Assembly: GCA_963971225.1 (NCBI GenBank)
Contig: OZ020269.1
Location: 96,103,540-96,167,539 of the forward strand
Source: Melieria omissa
Taxonomy: Eukaryota > Arthropoda > Insecta > Diptera > Ulidiidae
DNA length: 64,000 nt
Reading direction: 5' to 3'
Shown: piece after piece, positions 53,801-64,000 of the stretch
Layout: every line of letters starts with the position of its first letter
Position numbering within the stretch: the first letter of the stretch is position 1
Notes under the pieces: model-generated
Told to the model about the DNA's origin: nothing
What the model saw: the letters and a program-made list of their open reading frames with translations, nothing else
Databases searched by the model: none
Translations under genes and position numbers: made by a program

Positions 53801-55690
53801 TTATTTTGAAGAGATAAGAAAGATACAGTTAAGGTTTTTAAGATTTTTTAAAACCTTTCCAAAGGCAACAGACCCATTTACAGGCACTTATGGGCGATTT
53901 TATCCTATTGTCAGACTTGTTGGGAAGTTTGAAAACGGATCTTCAGTTATACTTAGGTTCATTCAAACTTGTTGAATAAATCAAATTAGTCTCGTTTCGA
54001 GTTGTGGTTACTTTTAGGTTAATTTCCAAGCAGACTGGATGATTAATTTTAGTCAGCTTCCTGGGAAATTAATTGGCCTTTCTGGCGTCTTTGCAGGCAG
54101 TTTGAGTTTTATTGGAACTTTTTTAAAATTTTGACATTAAATTCAATTTTAACTTTTTGAAAAATTTTAAAGGTTGTTTTTGAAAATATTTCGTTTTATT
54201 TCCCATTAGATTTCTCAACATTCTAGGTTCACATAGTTGTAACCCATAATTTTTATAGCTCTCTACAAATGCTAATACTAATTCTACAATTGATTTCTGG
54301 AAAATCTGCGTATATCATTTCAAAGAGATAGCAGAATTTGGTTACACCTTCTTCGACACCTTCGTTAAACTCATAATTTCATATTTTTTCAGTTAAATTA
54401 GTCTTTTCAAAACGATATAAACTCCGAAAAAACTATTTAGTATCCACTTAAATGTTACATTTTGAGTTATTTCTTTTCAAAACCATAAACACACCAAAAC
54501 GATTTAGAACGATTTAGTATCCAATAAAATGTTACGCTTTGGGTTATTTCTAACCAGCATTCATTGCCTTAAATTTCCTGCTGGGCATGTTGACTTTCTG
54601 TTTGCATTCGATGCTTTCATATGGCAAATTGTCATTTATTCCACAGCAGTGAATGCCCACTGAACGCTTGAACGCGCCTAACAACAACAACAAATGTGCA
54701 TGCATAATTAATTCGAGTGTCTGTGTTTGTGCTTGTGGACGAGTGTTTTGATATGAAGCGCGCAAGTGCAGTTGCATAACTTAGTGCGGATTGTGAGGGC
54801 GTATATGATAGTGGCCGGTTTTCCACACAATACACTCGTTCGTACATATTTACGAGCATTTGTGCGGGCAGAGAAAACCTTGTCGAAGGTCTGACTAATC
54901 AATTGAAAGACTATTTACGTTTGATTGCTGCTGTGGCGTTTTCTACACATTTCGCTTAATGAAACTGTGTAAAGAGTTGAAAGATTGCTTGGAAATTTGC
55001 TATGCAACCTCTGGATAAGGGTCAGTCGATTGCTTTGAATTTTTAAACAAGTCGTTATCACTAATTGAATATGAATATTTATGACTAATTGGCTACTGTG
55101 CAAGTTTACAAAAGGCTTCAAATTAAATTGTATTGAATTCTTATCTTAAAGGAAATTTTTGCCTGAGATGATATGAGATGCTGAACTTTAAATGAGACAT
55201 TGTAGTAAAGTTTTTTGAAATGATAATTTTTGTAATTGTAATTTATTGAGAAAATTGTTGGATTTGATTAGATGTTGAAATTTAAATTAGGTGCTGAATA
55301 ATAGATAATCAAATAGTTTTTAATTAAATAGTTTTCAAATATAAATTAGGTGTTGAATAAATAAATAGTAAAATAATTTTTCAATTTAAATTAAATTTGC
55401 ATAAATAGTAAATAAAAACCTAATGTGTTGAAAGCGTTTACAAATAGACAAAAAAAAACAAAAAAGTATAGTATTTCTAGTTTTTTTGTTTTCTTACATT
55501 TGCTATGAAGTGATTTTTAGCTAAAGAAAAACTACTGAAATTTAAACGAATTATTGCACAAAATTTGCTTAAATGTTCAATTCAATTTTTTTTGATATAT
55601 CGAAAAACAATGAAAACTGACAGTTGCCACTTTCTTATTTTTTTGCACCAATGCAACCAACCAGGGCAACTTTTTCTTAACTATTCTAGG
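53801..55690. other. Non-coding DNA, partly AT-rich
   Basis: No supported gene. 54540-54960 is GC-richer and unique. 55130-55470 is AT-rich with a repeated TTAGGTGTTGAATAA-like word. Confidence 0.45.
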
Positions 55691-55694
55691 GGTT

Positions 55695-55790
55695 CTAGCC
55701 AGTAGAACTATTCACAGTCTACTAGGCTTCGTTAGCAGCTCAAACTGGTTCAATGAGTGAGCAGACTTGTGCTCGATTGATTTTTGTATA
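55695..55790 (+). pseudogene. LINE ORF2 3'-end fragment
   Basis: CACAGTCTACTAGGCTTCG...CTCAAACTGGTTCAATGAG reads HSLLGFV...SNWFNE, the same ORF2 C-terminus as at 12.72 kb and 14.85 kb (minus). Only this end is present, as for a severely 5'-truncated LINE copy. Confidence 0.55.
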
Positions 55791-55799
55791 ATTGGACCT

Positions 55800-57183
55800 T
55801 TAGGTAGGCGCCGCCTAGGACCAGCCCCTCTCAACTGCAAATTACCTAAAATATGAAAATTTTCTTCTCTCTAATAATTGAATTTAATTAACATTTTTTA
55901 AATGTACTCATTCACCATTGACGACGCCCAATCATAATTGCTCAATGCGCCCTGCTGATTAGTCAGAAAAGCAATTAAGAAATCTGTAATCAGTCGAACT
56001 GAGCATTCCGCATGCAGTCCATGACGTGTGCATACTTACACCGGGAATATAACTAAGTATGTGTGTATATAAATATGTACGTATATACCTATTTGTGCTG
56101 CCAGTCATAAGCATGGAGCTCACTGCTGTTGTGGCTTCATAAATATTTATGAATTACAAAGAAAAAAAAACAGCACGAGCCCGAAATTTTGATATTCATG
56201 ATGGTTTGGTAGTAATAAATGCCATGATGACGTTTGGATTTGGATGATGATGATGATAATGATCATCATCCTAACATCATCATCAGTTTTGTGGAAGCTG
56301 TTAATGCCGCTGACGCTGGCGCAACTTTCGACTGCCGCCTTGATGAGGCAATCTTGATGAAATCTCTGCATTCCCACAAAGACTCATACGAATTCCCAAT
56401 GAAAATATCAAAAAACATTTTGAACTTGTAGAAATTTCAAATGAACTCACTGACTGTTTTACGTATTGGCTTTGCCGTCAAGAAATCCATCCATTTCAAT
56501 TGGCACTCATTGCCAAAAAGAACAACAAAGATTCGTGCAGCCAAGCGTAGCGTTTTAATTTCTCGTAATTAAAATTGCTGTGTGACGGCAACAACAAGTG
56601 ACAACAAAAACAGGAATTGAACCATAGGGAATGAATTTTTGCGTGGGTTTGCTCAATTGCTGCTAAAAAATCACGCACGTCAATTTGTTTTTGGTTGTTT
56701 TGTACCGTTGAGCGCATAAACAACACAACAACATATAAAAACAAAATATAAGAAATAAAAAAATTGTAATTTGTTCAAGAGTTGAACCGGCAATCACTCG
56801 AACCAGTTTGATGCTTTGGTTTTCGATTTTTTGTTAGAAGCAAAGACTTTTTTATTGAATGTGTTTGGGTTCGGTAGTCAAATTGGCAGATTTTTTTATA
56901 ATACAAAGAACATTGGGATATGGTTGCCTTGAACAAAAAATATGAAATTTGTGGTGGCTGATTTGAAAGAATATTTTAGTAAAATACATAAAAGTAGTAA
57001 CATTTTCTGAAAAGAAAGTGGTTGGTTCTTACTCTTCACAAGTGAAATAGTTCTCCAAGTCCATAGTGCTGGGACTTTTCCCCTTTCAAATCTAGTGCTG
57101 GGATATAGTTGACTCGTAGAAAAAACGTAGGAAAGGTGATTGACTGAAGAGTAAAGTTTACTATTATTATTATTTTTTAGGGC
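55800..57183. other. Non-coding DNA with a GAT/ATC run
   Basis: A GATGATGATGATGATAATG run at about 56243-56262 is followed by its near complement (ATCATCATCC...CATCATCATC) to 56285. The overlapping frames on both strands are its shadows. The rest is unique, with no gene recognised. Confidence 0.45.
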
Positions 57184-57960
57184 AAATAAAATAAAATAAA
57201 ATAAAAAATAAAAAAAATAAAATAAAAAATATAAAAAAATATAAAATTAAATTAAATGCAATAAAATAAAATAAAATAAAATAAAATAAAATAAAATAAA
57301 ATAAAATAAAATAAAATAAAATAAAATAAAATAAAATAAAATAAAATAAAATAAAATAAAATAAAATAAAATAAAATTAAATGCAATAAAATAAAATAAA
57401 ATAAAATAAAATAAAATAAAATAAAATAAAATAAAATAAAATAAAATAAAATAAAATAAAATAAAATAAAATAAAATAAAATAAAACAAAATAAAATAAA
57501 TTAAAATAAAATAAAATAAAAGAAAATAAAATAAAATAAAATAAAATAAAATAAAATAAAATAAAACAAAATAAAATAAAATAAAATAAAATAAAATAAA
57601 ATAAAATAAAATAAAATAAAATAAAATAAAATAAAATAAAATAAAATAAAATAAAATAAAATAAAATAAAATAAAATAGAATAAAATAAATTAAAATAAA
57701 TTAAAATAAATTAAAATAAAATAAAATAAAATAAAATAAAATAAAATAAAATAAAATAAAATAAAATAAAATAAAATAAAATAAAATAAAATAAAATAAA
57801 ATAAAATAAAATAAAATGAAGTAAAAAGAATATGAAAAATAAAATTATTTATTTAATTAAAACAACTTTATTAAATTTAAAAAAATTAGATAAAATAAAC
57901 TAAAATAAAATATAAAATTAAAGTAAATTAAAAAATAAAATGGAATAAAATGAAATGAAA
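57184..57960. repeat. (TAAAA)n pentanucleotide array, second locus
   Basis: Nearly perfect TAAAA repeats from about 57260 to 57815. They are interrupted by a repeated variant TAAATGCAATAAAA (57254 and 57380) and by TAAATTAAAAT units near 57685-57715. A degenerate tail runs to 57960. Same motif and strand as the 44.2-kb array. Confidence 0.95.
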
Positions 57961-58627
57961 TATAACACATTAATTTTAATAAAATATTTTGTAAGACTAA
58001 AACACGCTGAAAGTAAGAAATTGAAAGTTGATTTCAAAGTCTGTAGTGCTGTAAGTGATATTTCTTTTTTGTTAATCAAGAATTTAAAGATTCCGTTAAC
58101 AATGCCTTCAATTGAAAGATCAGTAGACAGAAGAAATTCTGCTGAGTTAAATTAAATTTAGACTAGCAAAATCAGGCTCGAACAAGTTAACTAAAGAATT
58201 CAGCATTACCCAATCAAGTCCTGGACAAGTTCTCATCCTTTCCACTTTAATCAATTGAAATGAGCAGCCAACATCTCTGACAATACCAGTTTGTACTAAC
58301 GCAAAGATATCATAGCTCATACAGCATCCAAAAATGAGCACATCAAAGACACCAACCTCTGCAATTACCAATAACACCTCCTACTAAGCAGCAACGGATG
58401 CACAGAGCAAAACCCAGTAATAAATTGTCACATAGAGAATAGTCTTTTAGTGGACAACAGATGACAGCCCCATCAGTTAGGACTGCTAGGGATAAGTTAA
58501 TCACTCATTCTGGCAGAACTTCAATCGATTAATGTAATCAATAGAAGAAATTAGATTTATGGATGCCCTATGCTCAAAAGCGGAGTGAACTATGAGATCA
58601 AATCATCGGTACTTAGGTCCAGATAAC
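57961..58627. other. Non-coding DNA, possible old retroelement scrap
   Basis: 58150-58630 is less AT-rich and could be retroelement-derived, but I could not match its frames to a family. No gene called. Confidence 0.35.
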
Positions 58628-58631
58628 ATAT

Positions 58632-59034
58632 TGTAATGATGAGGCACTCTGTGCTGTGCTATGCATGAATGCTTTTCCAAGCATACTTTTAGGCACGCAC
58701 TTTGGAGTACGGCCGGTTGGCTCTAATTCCGATATGGCGAGGATGGTTCGCGGAGGTGATGAGCTAGAACAATCGAGAAAGAGAGTACAACTAGAATGTG
58801 CAAGAAACATCGACTCGATAAGAAAATCAGTATAAAAAGCAGCAGTGTGCAGCGTAAAGGGTCAAGTCTGAGTTGAATAAGCAAAGTAGTAACAAGTGTA
58901 GATATGTACAAGCAAAGTGTAAATCTGTAAATAAAGTGATTGTTGGTTTTTGACTGCGTTTGCGCTGAATAATTAAAGTGGTTTTCTTTTCAAGCACAAT
59001 CCAAAACGAATTTAGGAAAGTAATTCTCGTAACA
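58632..59034 (+). mobile_element. Solo LTR 2, same family
   Basis: 403 bp, starting TGTAATGATGAGG and ending TTCTCGTAACA, flanked by ATAT (58628-58631 and 59035-59038). It shares with LTR 1 the blocks CTCTGTGCTGTG, GCATACTTTTAGGCA, GTATAAAAAGCAGCAGTGTG (TATA box) and GTAAATAAAGTGATTGTT (polyadenylation signal). LTR 1 and LTR 2 are diverged by many substitutions and small indels, so they are from separate insertions. Confidence 0.85.
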
Positions 59035-59038
59035 ATAT

Positions 59039-61544
59039 CTTCGGTACTTGCGATTTTACGGAAGAGCCGTTTAGAATTTAATAGATAATGTTTTTTTGTT
59101 AGGAAAGAACATTCAAAGGCATCTATCCATAGAGCTTGAAAACTATTATGGGTTTTATTAACCCAGTTTGTGCAACATAACTTTTTACTCTTGGGATACT
59201 AAAGAGATAACATTTACTCTTACTGAGCTAAGTCTTATGATTGAATCTGATTAAAAAATCATACTTAATGTGCGTTTTTTGAAAGTCTTTCAAAGGGCAT
59301 CTACGGGCCTTCTTCAGTGGATTGGTTAAGTTAAAGTGGCTAACTATGTAGTTGACATATGTACATAGTTCACAAAGTCCATACTACTACTATCACACCT
59401 CTTTTTTGTTATTAAAGTATTTTGATATTGGAGCAAATTACTTAAGCAAGAAAGCAGTTATTTTCTAGCTTCTAGTCTTACTTGACGGTGAATCATACCA
59501 AAAGACGCGTTCTAAGTATTCTTCTGTATTTGAGTGGATTAAACTTTTAAAATTTCGTATTAAAAATTAAAAATCAAAAACCAGAAATATGTTTATGCGC
59601 GCCATGTGCGTGTCCAAATCAAGCAATAACATTTTCAAAAACTAGTTTTGTTCTTCACATTTGTTTTCAAGCTGTTGTTCCACTCTACGAGCGAATTATG
59701 TAAGAATGTGTTTGTATTTGTGCGCTAAAAAGTGTAAGCCGTAGCCGTAAGCTTCAAAGAACCTAATTTGTCATTGTATGTTTTTAACTGGAAACTATTA
59801 TTACGTGTATTATATTTTTGATTTATTCGTTATTGGGTCTGTGGAAATATTCTGCTTTAAATGTGTAATTTAAATTGGAGTCAACTATTGTTTAAACGTT
59901 TACATATTTGAAGCAAGTTTTTGATTGGAATGGCATACACTGAGCTCTAAGGCGATGGATGAAAATAAACAATAAGCGAGCATATATAAAAAACAATGTT
60001 TTTTAGTTCAGAATTAAGAGTACAATGCTATTTTAAGTTTATAACACAGTAAACAGTAGACCAGATTTTGAAACGTGTGACTCAATTGGCATTTATGCAG
60101 ATGATTCCAAGTTGGATTAGATGTTTTTCAATGGGAGATTCTACTTGCCATCTACTTCTCTCAATTTATTAAAATATTTTTTGTTTTCAAATATTGCTTT
60201 TTTTGTTCAACTCTTGCATGGAGTCATCACTTTTTTCTTTACTACAAACAAATGTCCAAATTTTTGTTCAAATTATTTTTCTCTTGCTCTCTTCTTTCAT
60301 TCAAATATTTCTCCAATTAGCCTCAACACTATTTATAACCAAATCAAGCAAAGCTGCCAAAAATGCAAAGTCAACAAAACGTTTTTGTTTACTCATTTAA
60401 TTTGAATGCAAAAGCGCACAAAAACACGTTTCATGTGTGACAAAATATTCGCACAAAAAAGTGATAATTGGCCAAAAAAGTGCAAAACGTGTTTAAAAGA
60501 CAACAGGAGACAATTAAATATGAAAATAAAACAAATAGCCACTTGAAATGCATACAAAATGACAACTATGCATAAAAATAAAACAAAATTAAATTGTTTT
60601 TAATTGAGTTTAAGCTTTAAATTTCGACATGCTAATTGATCAGCTAATTAAATGTTTAAATATGAAATGTGCAAATGTGATGACAATTATTTGAACAAAT
60701 ATTTACACTCACACATGTGCACACATACATTCATGTAAAATTAACAGTCAATATTATGAAAGCCCACAGCATTTAGTGTTAAGAAATGTAATAATAAAAT
60801 TGATTGTAACCATTTGAGTCAGTTACCCTCAAAATATTTGACCAATTAATAGCAAATCAATTGAAAAATCTCACCTTGAACGAATTATTTGAAAGTGTAA
60901 ATGAATTTCAAGAGCAAATTGTTTAGCGTTTTCATTCAAATTTTTCCGTTTCTTGCTTTACATTTGATTTGAATGAACTTACAAGACTTGTATGAAATTT
61001 TCGAAATTATCTTTTTCTGTTTTTTTCTTTACATTCGATTTGAATGAACTTACAAGTCTAGTATGAAATTTTTTTTTGAGTAAATCCCATCTGAATAACG
61101 CATCGAGTTTTCCCAACTGCAACTATTGCCAATTTATGACGTTTAGAGTTGTGTACAAGAAGAAAAATATATAAATATGACTGGCCTTGTTGTGTTCTGT
61201 GACGCCGGTTTTCGTGTTGAGGTTTTTCTTTTGCGTGTTGTTGGTGCACTGCGGCATGAAACCGCCGCCTTGGCATTGGGCCATAAGTGCCCATTGTGCA
61301 GCAATAACTAAATATTTCAAGTGTTGCATGAGTCGTTTGGCACTTTGCATTAATTCAATTACACAAAACGCGAACATTCGAAACAAAGAAAAGAAGTTAT
61401 TTCGTTGTTCAAGGTTGTGTTTGTTGTGGTTTTGCCGGAACTGCAGCTGGAGGACTTTTACACTTGAAAAGAAAATTATTGATTTATAATTTATTAAATG
61501 ATCTTTGTTCAAGAAATTTTTCAAAAATTTATAACTAACTCAAC
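59039..61544. other. Unique non-coding DNA
   Basis: AT-rich and unique. 61180-61450 is GC-richer, with the 100-codon plus-strand frame (Cys/Phe-rich, no domain) and the overlapping minus-strand frames rejected. TTTACATT(C/T)GATTTGAATGAA is repeated at about 60958 and 61031. Confidence 0.45.
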
Positions 61545-61985
61545 TTGACTACAAATATTAGAGTGAACTGCATCGAAAATAAGATTCTGATTGAGAACCC
61601 AACTGATATCTATACAGACAGTTCCTAGTTGGATCATAGGTTTGAATGTGGATTTTTCTCCATACTCAACTTGACTACAAACATTCCATTAAAATGACCT
61701 GCATCGAAAATTGAGAACTCAACTGACTATACAGACAGTTCCTAGGTTTGGTTGTGGAATTTTTTCTATGTTCAACTTTTGAATGAGAACTCAACTGAAA
61801 TCGATACCAAAAGTTCCAAGATGGATCCTAGGGTATGTTGTAAAATTGTCTCTATGCTCAACTTGACTATAAACATTCCATTAGAATGACCTGCATTGAA
61901 AATTGAGAACTGAACTGATTATTCAGACAGTTCCAAGTTAGATCATAGTGTAGGTTATAGAAATTTCTCTAGTACTCTGGCCATA
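61545..61985. repeat. Four ~110-bp imperfect tandem repeats
   Basis: GAGAAC(C/T)(C/G)AACTGA...CAGACAGTTCC(T/A)AG recurs near 61593, 61704, 61777 and 61902. Each is followed by (T)GGATC(A/C)TAG... and CAACTTGACTA(C/T)AAACATTCCA. Units vary in length through deletions. Origin unknown. Confidence 0.65.
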
Positions 61986-63059
61986 CGATTCTCATCCGAC
62001 TGATGCAGTCTCTTTCAGGCTGAAGAAACGATCACACTGCAGGACTCGATGTGGATCTCTCATACAGATTGGAGGGATCTCTCATTAAGATTAATGAAAT
62101 GGCAACGTCCACATTTACTTAGACAGCAAACTCCCTTTTTTGCGTACAAACCCAATGCATGAGTCAAGAGACACATTTCAGAATCAGCTTTGAATGTTAA
62201 ACCATTTAAAAAATTTTATTTAAAAATTTTATTTATTTATATAAAAAGTAAAAAATTTTTGTTCTTAATTTATTAAACCTTTTAACAAAAAAAATTTTAA
62301 AAATTGAAGTACAATGAAAACAAAAATAAAAGCACACATTATTTTCAAATTATTTCACATTTTCAACACAATTGTTAAATCGTAATGACTCTGTTTGGGT
62401 AACAACTGAAGCAGCAAACAGCAGAAAAATTAACAAAAAAATTTTATACAAAAGCGTAGTTATACATAATTTGTTAAAAATTGCCAACGTGAGTGTGCGA
62501 CATGACAAGCAATTTGCTTTGCTTTTTTTATTTTAAGTACCAAATTACTCGTATTTGGTGTTGTTTTGATTTTTGTCTTTGTCTAAAATTTGTAGCCTAA
62601 AATTAATGAAAATTGAATTTGTAGGCGCCTTAATTAAATATTTTAATATCTCATTTTGAATTCAATTATTAAGTCATAAACTTGAATACTAATCAGCATT
62701 AATCTTCGTTGAGGCGGCGGCAAACGCTTTGTTTGTGACAACACCATCTGCCATCTGCGTTTCCAATGATCTGATATGAGTGGATATATACTATTGAGTG
62801 TTTGTGTTGTTGTTTGAAAGTATTGTATCACATTTTTGCCACTTGAGCTTAGTGTGTAATCGTGTAAATAAATAAATAATAAAAACACAGTTGTGTGTAA
62901 TTAACAATAATTTCAATTTAATTTGCTTATTTTTAATGTAAATATGTAAATATAATTATACATGCATGCATATGTATTTGTGTATGTAGAAATATGTTTT
63001 ATAAATGTACTATGTTTATATTTAATGTAATTATTTTATGTTGCGTGTAACTCTGAGTG
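61986..63059. other. AT-rich non-coding DNA
   Basis: Nothing recognised. The 81-codon minus-strand frame at 62643-62888 has no domain or splice context. Confidence 0.45.
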
Positions 63060-63720
63060 CAGTTGAACTTAATCTATTTTTGAGTAGCTGACACTAATTT
63101 TTGAAATTATGGAAAATTTTTATATATTTCGAAACTACTGGGTTTATGTTTACAATATGTTTATTTGAATTTCTGTTGTGTCTCATAGTTACACAGTCTG
63201 TTAAATTTGATAAATTTTTAGGATAGCTGGCACAATTTTTTTAAATTATGGAAAAATTCGAAAATGAAAAACAATTAAATTAAATTAAATTATTATTATT
63301 TTTTGTTGTAATTTTTCCAATATAAGTGACAGCGAAATGTGGAAATTTTTATAAATTAAAGTAGTTAACTAAATGTAGTTAACTAACTACTAAACTAACT
63401 TAACTACATTTAGTTAACTAACTCAATTTAGTTAACTACTAACTAACTACTAAACTAACTTAAATAAATTTAGTTTAGTTAGTTTAGTTAACTAACTAAA
63501 TTTAGTTAGTTAACTAACTAAATTTAGTTAACTACTTTAATTTATAAAAATTTCCATATTTCGCTGTCACTTATGTTGGGAAAATTACAACAAAAAATAA
63601 TAATAATTTAATTTAATTTTTTTTTCATTTTCGAATTTTTCCATAATTTAAAAAAATTGTACCAGCTACCCTGAAAATTTAAATTTAGTTAGCTAACTAA
63701 ATTTAGTTATATAAAATTAG
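63060..63720. repeat. Foldback-type inverted repeat with TTAGTTAAC core
   Basis: The left arm (about 63212-63380) and right arm (about 63520-63680) are near-complementary over ~160 bp, for example GACAGCGAAATGTGG in the left arm and CCATATTTCGCTGTC in the right. The 140-bp middle is built of TTAGTTAACTAA-like palindromic words. A third partial copy of the outer arm (AGCTGACACTAATTTTTGAA) lies at about 63087. The outer arm contains AGCTGGCACAATTTTTTTAA. Confidence 0.75.
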
Positions 63721-63840
63721 TTTAAATTAAACAAATTCTAGTGTCTATAAAAAAACATGAGAACGGAAAAACCATAATTAAATGTTTTCAAAAATGATTT
63801 TTATTTGAAAGTAAAACCAAAAATTTTTTCAAACATAACT

Positions 63841-63903
63841 AAAAATTGCTTTAAATTAAACAAATTATGGACACTAGAATTTGTTTAATTTAAAGCAATT
63901 TTT
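63841..63903. repeat. Perfect 26-bp hairpin
   Basis: The arms at 63841-63866 and 63878-63903 are exact complements (AAAAATTGCTTTAAATTAAA... in the left arm) around an 11-base loop, ATGGACACTAG. A related AAATTAAACAAATTCTAGTG lies upstream at 63725-63744, so the hairpin may be part of a larger decayed foldback element. Confidence 0.75.
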
Positions 63904-64000
63904 AATTAAAATTAAATTTATTTAATAATATCATTTCATTTAAAAAGAAGATGAGAAAGAAAAAAACGTTTTCCAAAATGTTTTTTTATTTTTTTTATTA

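Noticed and set aside
56234..56431. 65-codon plus-strand frame starting MDLDDDDD
   Set aside because: The acidic start comes from a GAT microsatellite, and the remainder has no recognisable domain or splice support.
58147..58377. 76-codon minus-strand frame, possibly retroelement-derived
   Set aside because: No motif could be matched. It is left as unassigned non-coding DNA.

Overview
This is eukaryotic, AT-rich, intron- or intergenic-type DNA. It most likely comes from a higher (brachyceran) fly, perhaps a tephritid-like species. The reasons are the many CAA/TTG runs, the fly-like A/C-rich leader sequences and the mix of mobile elements: an irritans-type mariner, an R1-clade Waldo-like LINE in an ACA-rich microsatellite, piggyBac- and hAT-type MITEs, and LTRs with ATAT target duplications. 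The species call is an inference. No complete host protein gene is visible. The only long, unbroken, recognisable proteins belong to mobile elements.

Layout. 0-8.4 kb: non-coding DNA with a short internally deleted mariner-like element (1.5-2.1 kb), an element with internal tandem repeats (2.2-3.1 kb), AT-rich sequence, a tRNA-derived SINE (5.8 kb), a (TCACA)n array (6.2 kb) and a possible 5' leader exon ending at a strong donor (8414). 9-16.3 kb: two piggyBac-like MITEs and a pair of inverted copies of a composite LINE relic, flanking unique DNA that holds a candidate minus-strand promoter and first exon (13.6-14.1 kb). 16.3-25.2 kb: a TTAA-flanked DNA element, a mariner-like relic, a composite element with ~135-bp internal repeats invaded by a third MITE, and a dead Tc1-like element nested in a LINE RNase H relic. 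27-34.5 kb: tandem relics, a hAT MITE, an intact mariner (30.2-31.5 kb) and a 5'-truncated but open Waldo-like LINE (32.1-34.5 kb). 35.5-49.6 kb: tandemly multiplied LINE 3' ends, then a ~2-kb inverted duplication of a mariner-derived composite (39.3-41.4 and 47.3-49.6 kb). This pair encloses a second copy of the deleted mariner-like element and a ~0.9-kb (TAAAA)n array. 49.7-64 kb: a candidate 38-nt exon, a tandem array split by a SINE that itself contains a solo LTR, a second (TAAAA)n array, a second solo LTR and a foldback-type inverted repeat near the end.

How the parts relate. The mobile elements explain most of the structure. The LINE relics and the SINE family share their 3' tail (TGTGGTATCA... 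ending in CCTAA-like repeats), which suggests the LINE machinery mobilised the SINE. Two short, consensus-flanked candidate exons on the plus strand (19619-19661 and 49725-49762) hint that the window may lie in very long introns of a host gene. This cannot be settled from the sequence alone. I found no CRISPR array, operon, rRNA or convincing functional tRNA gene, and no clear new multi-gene system.
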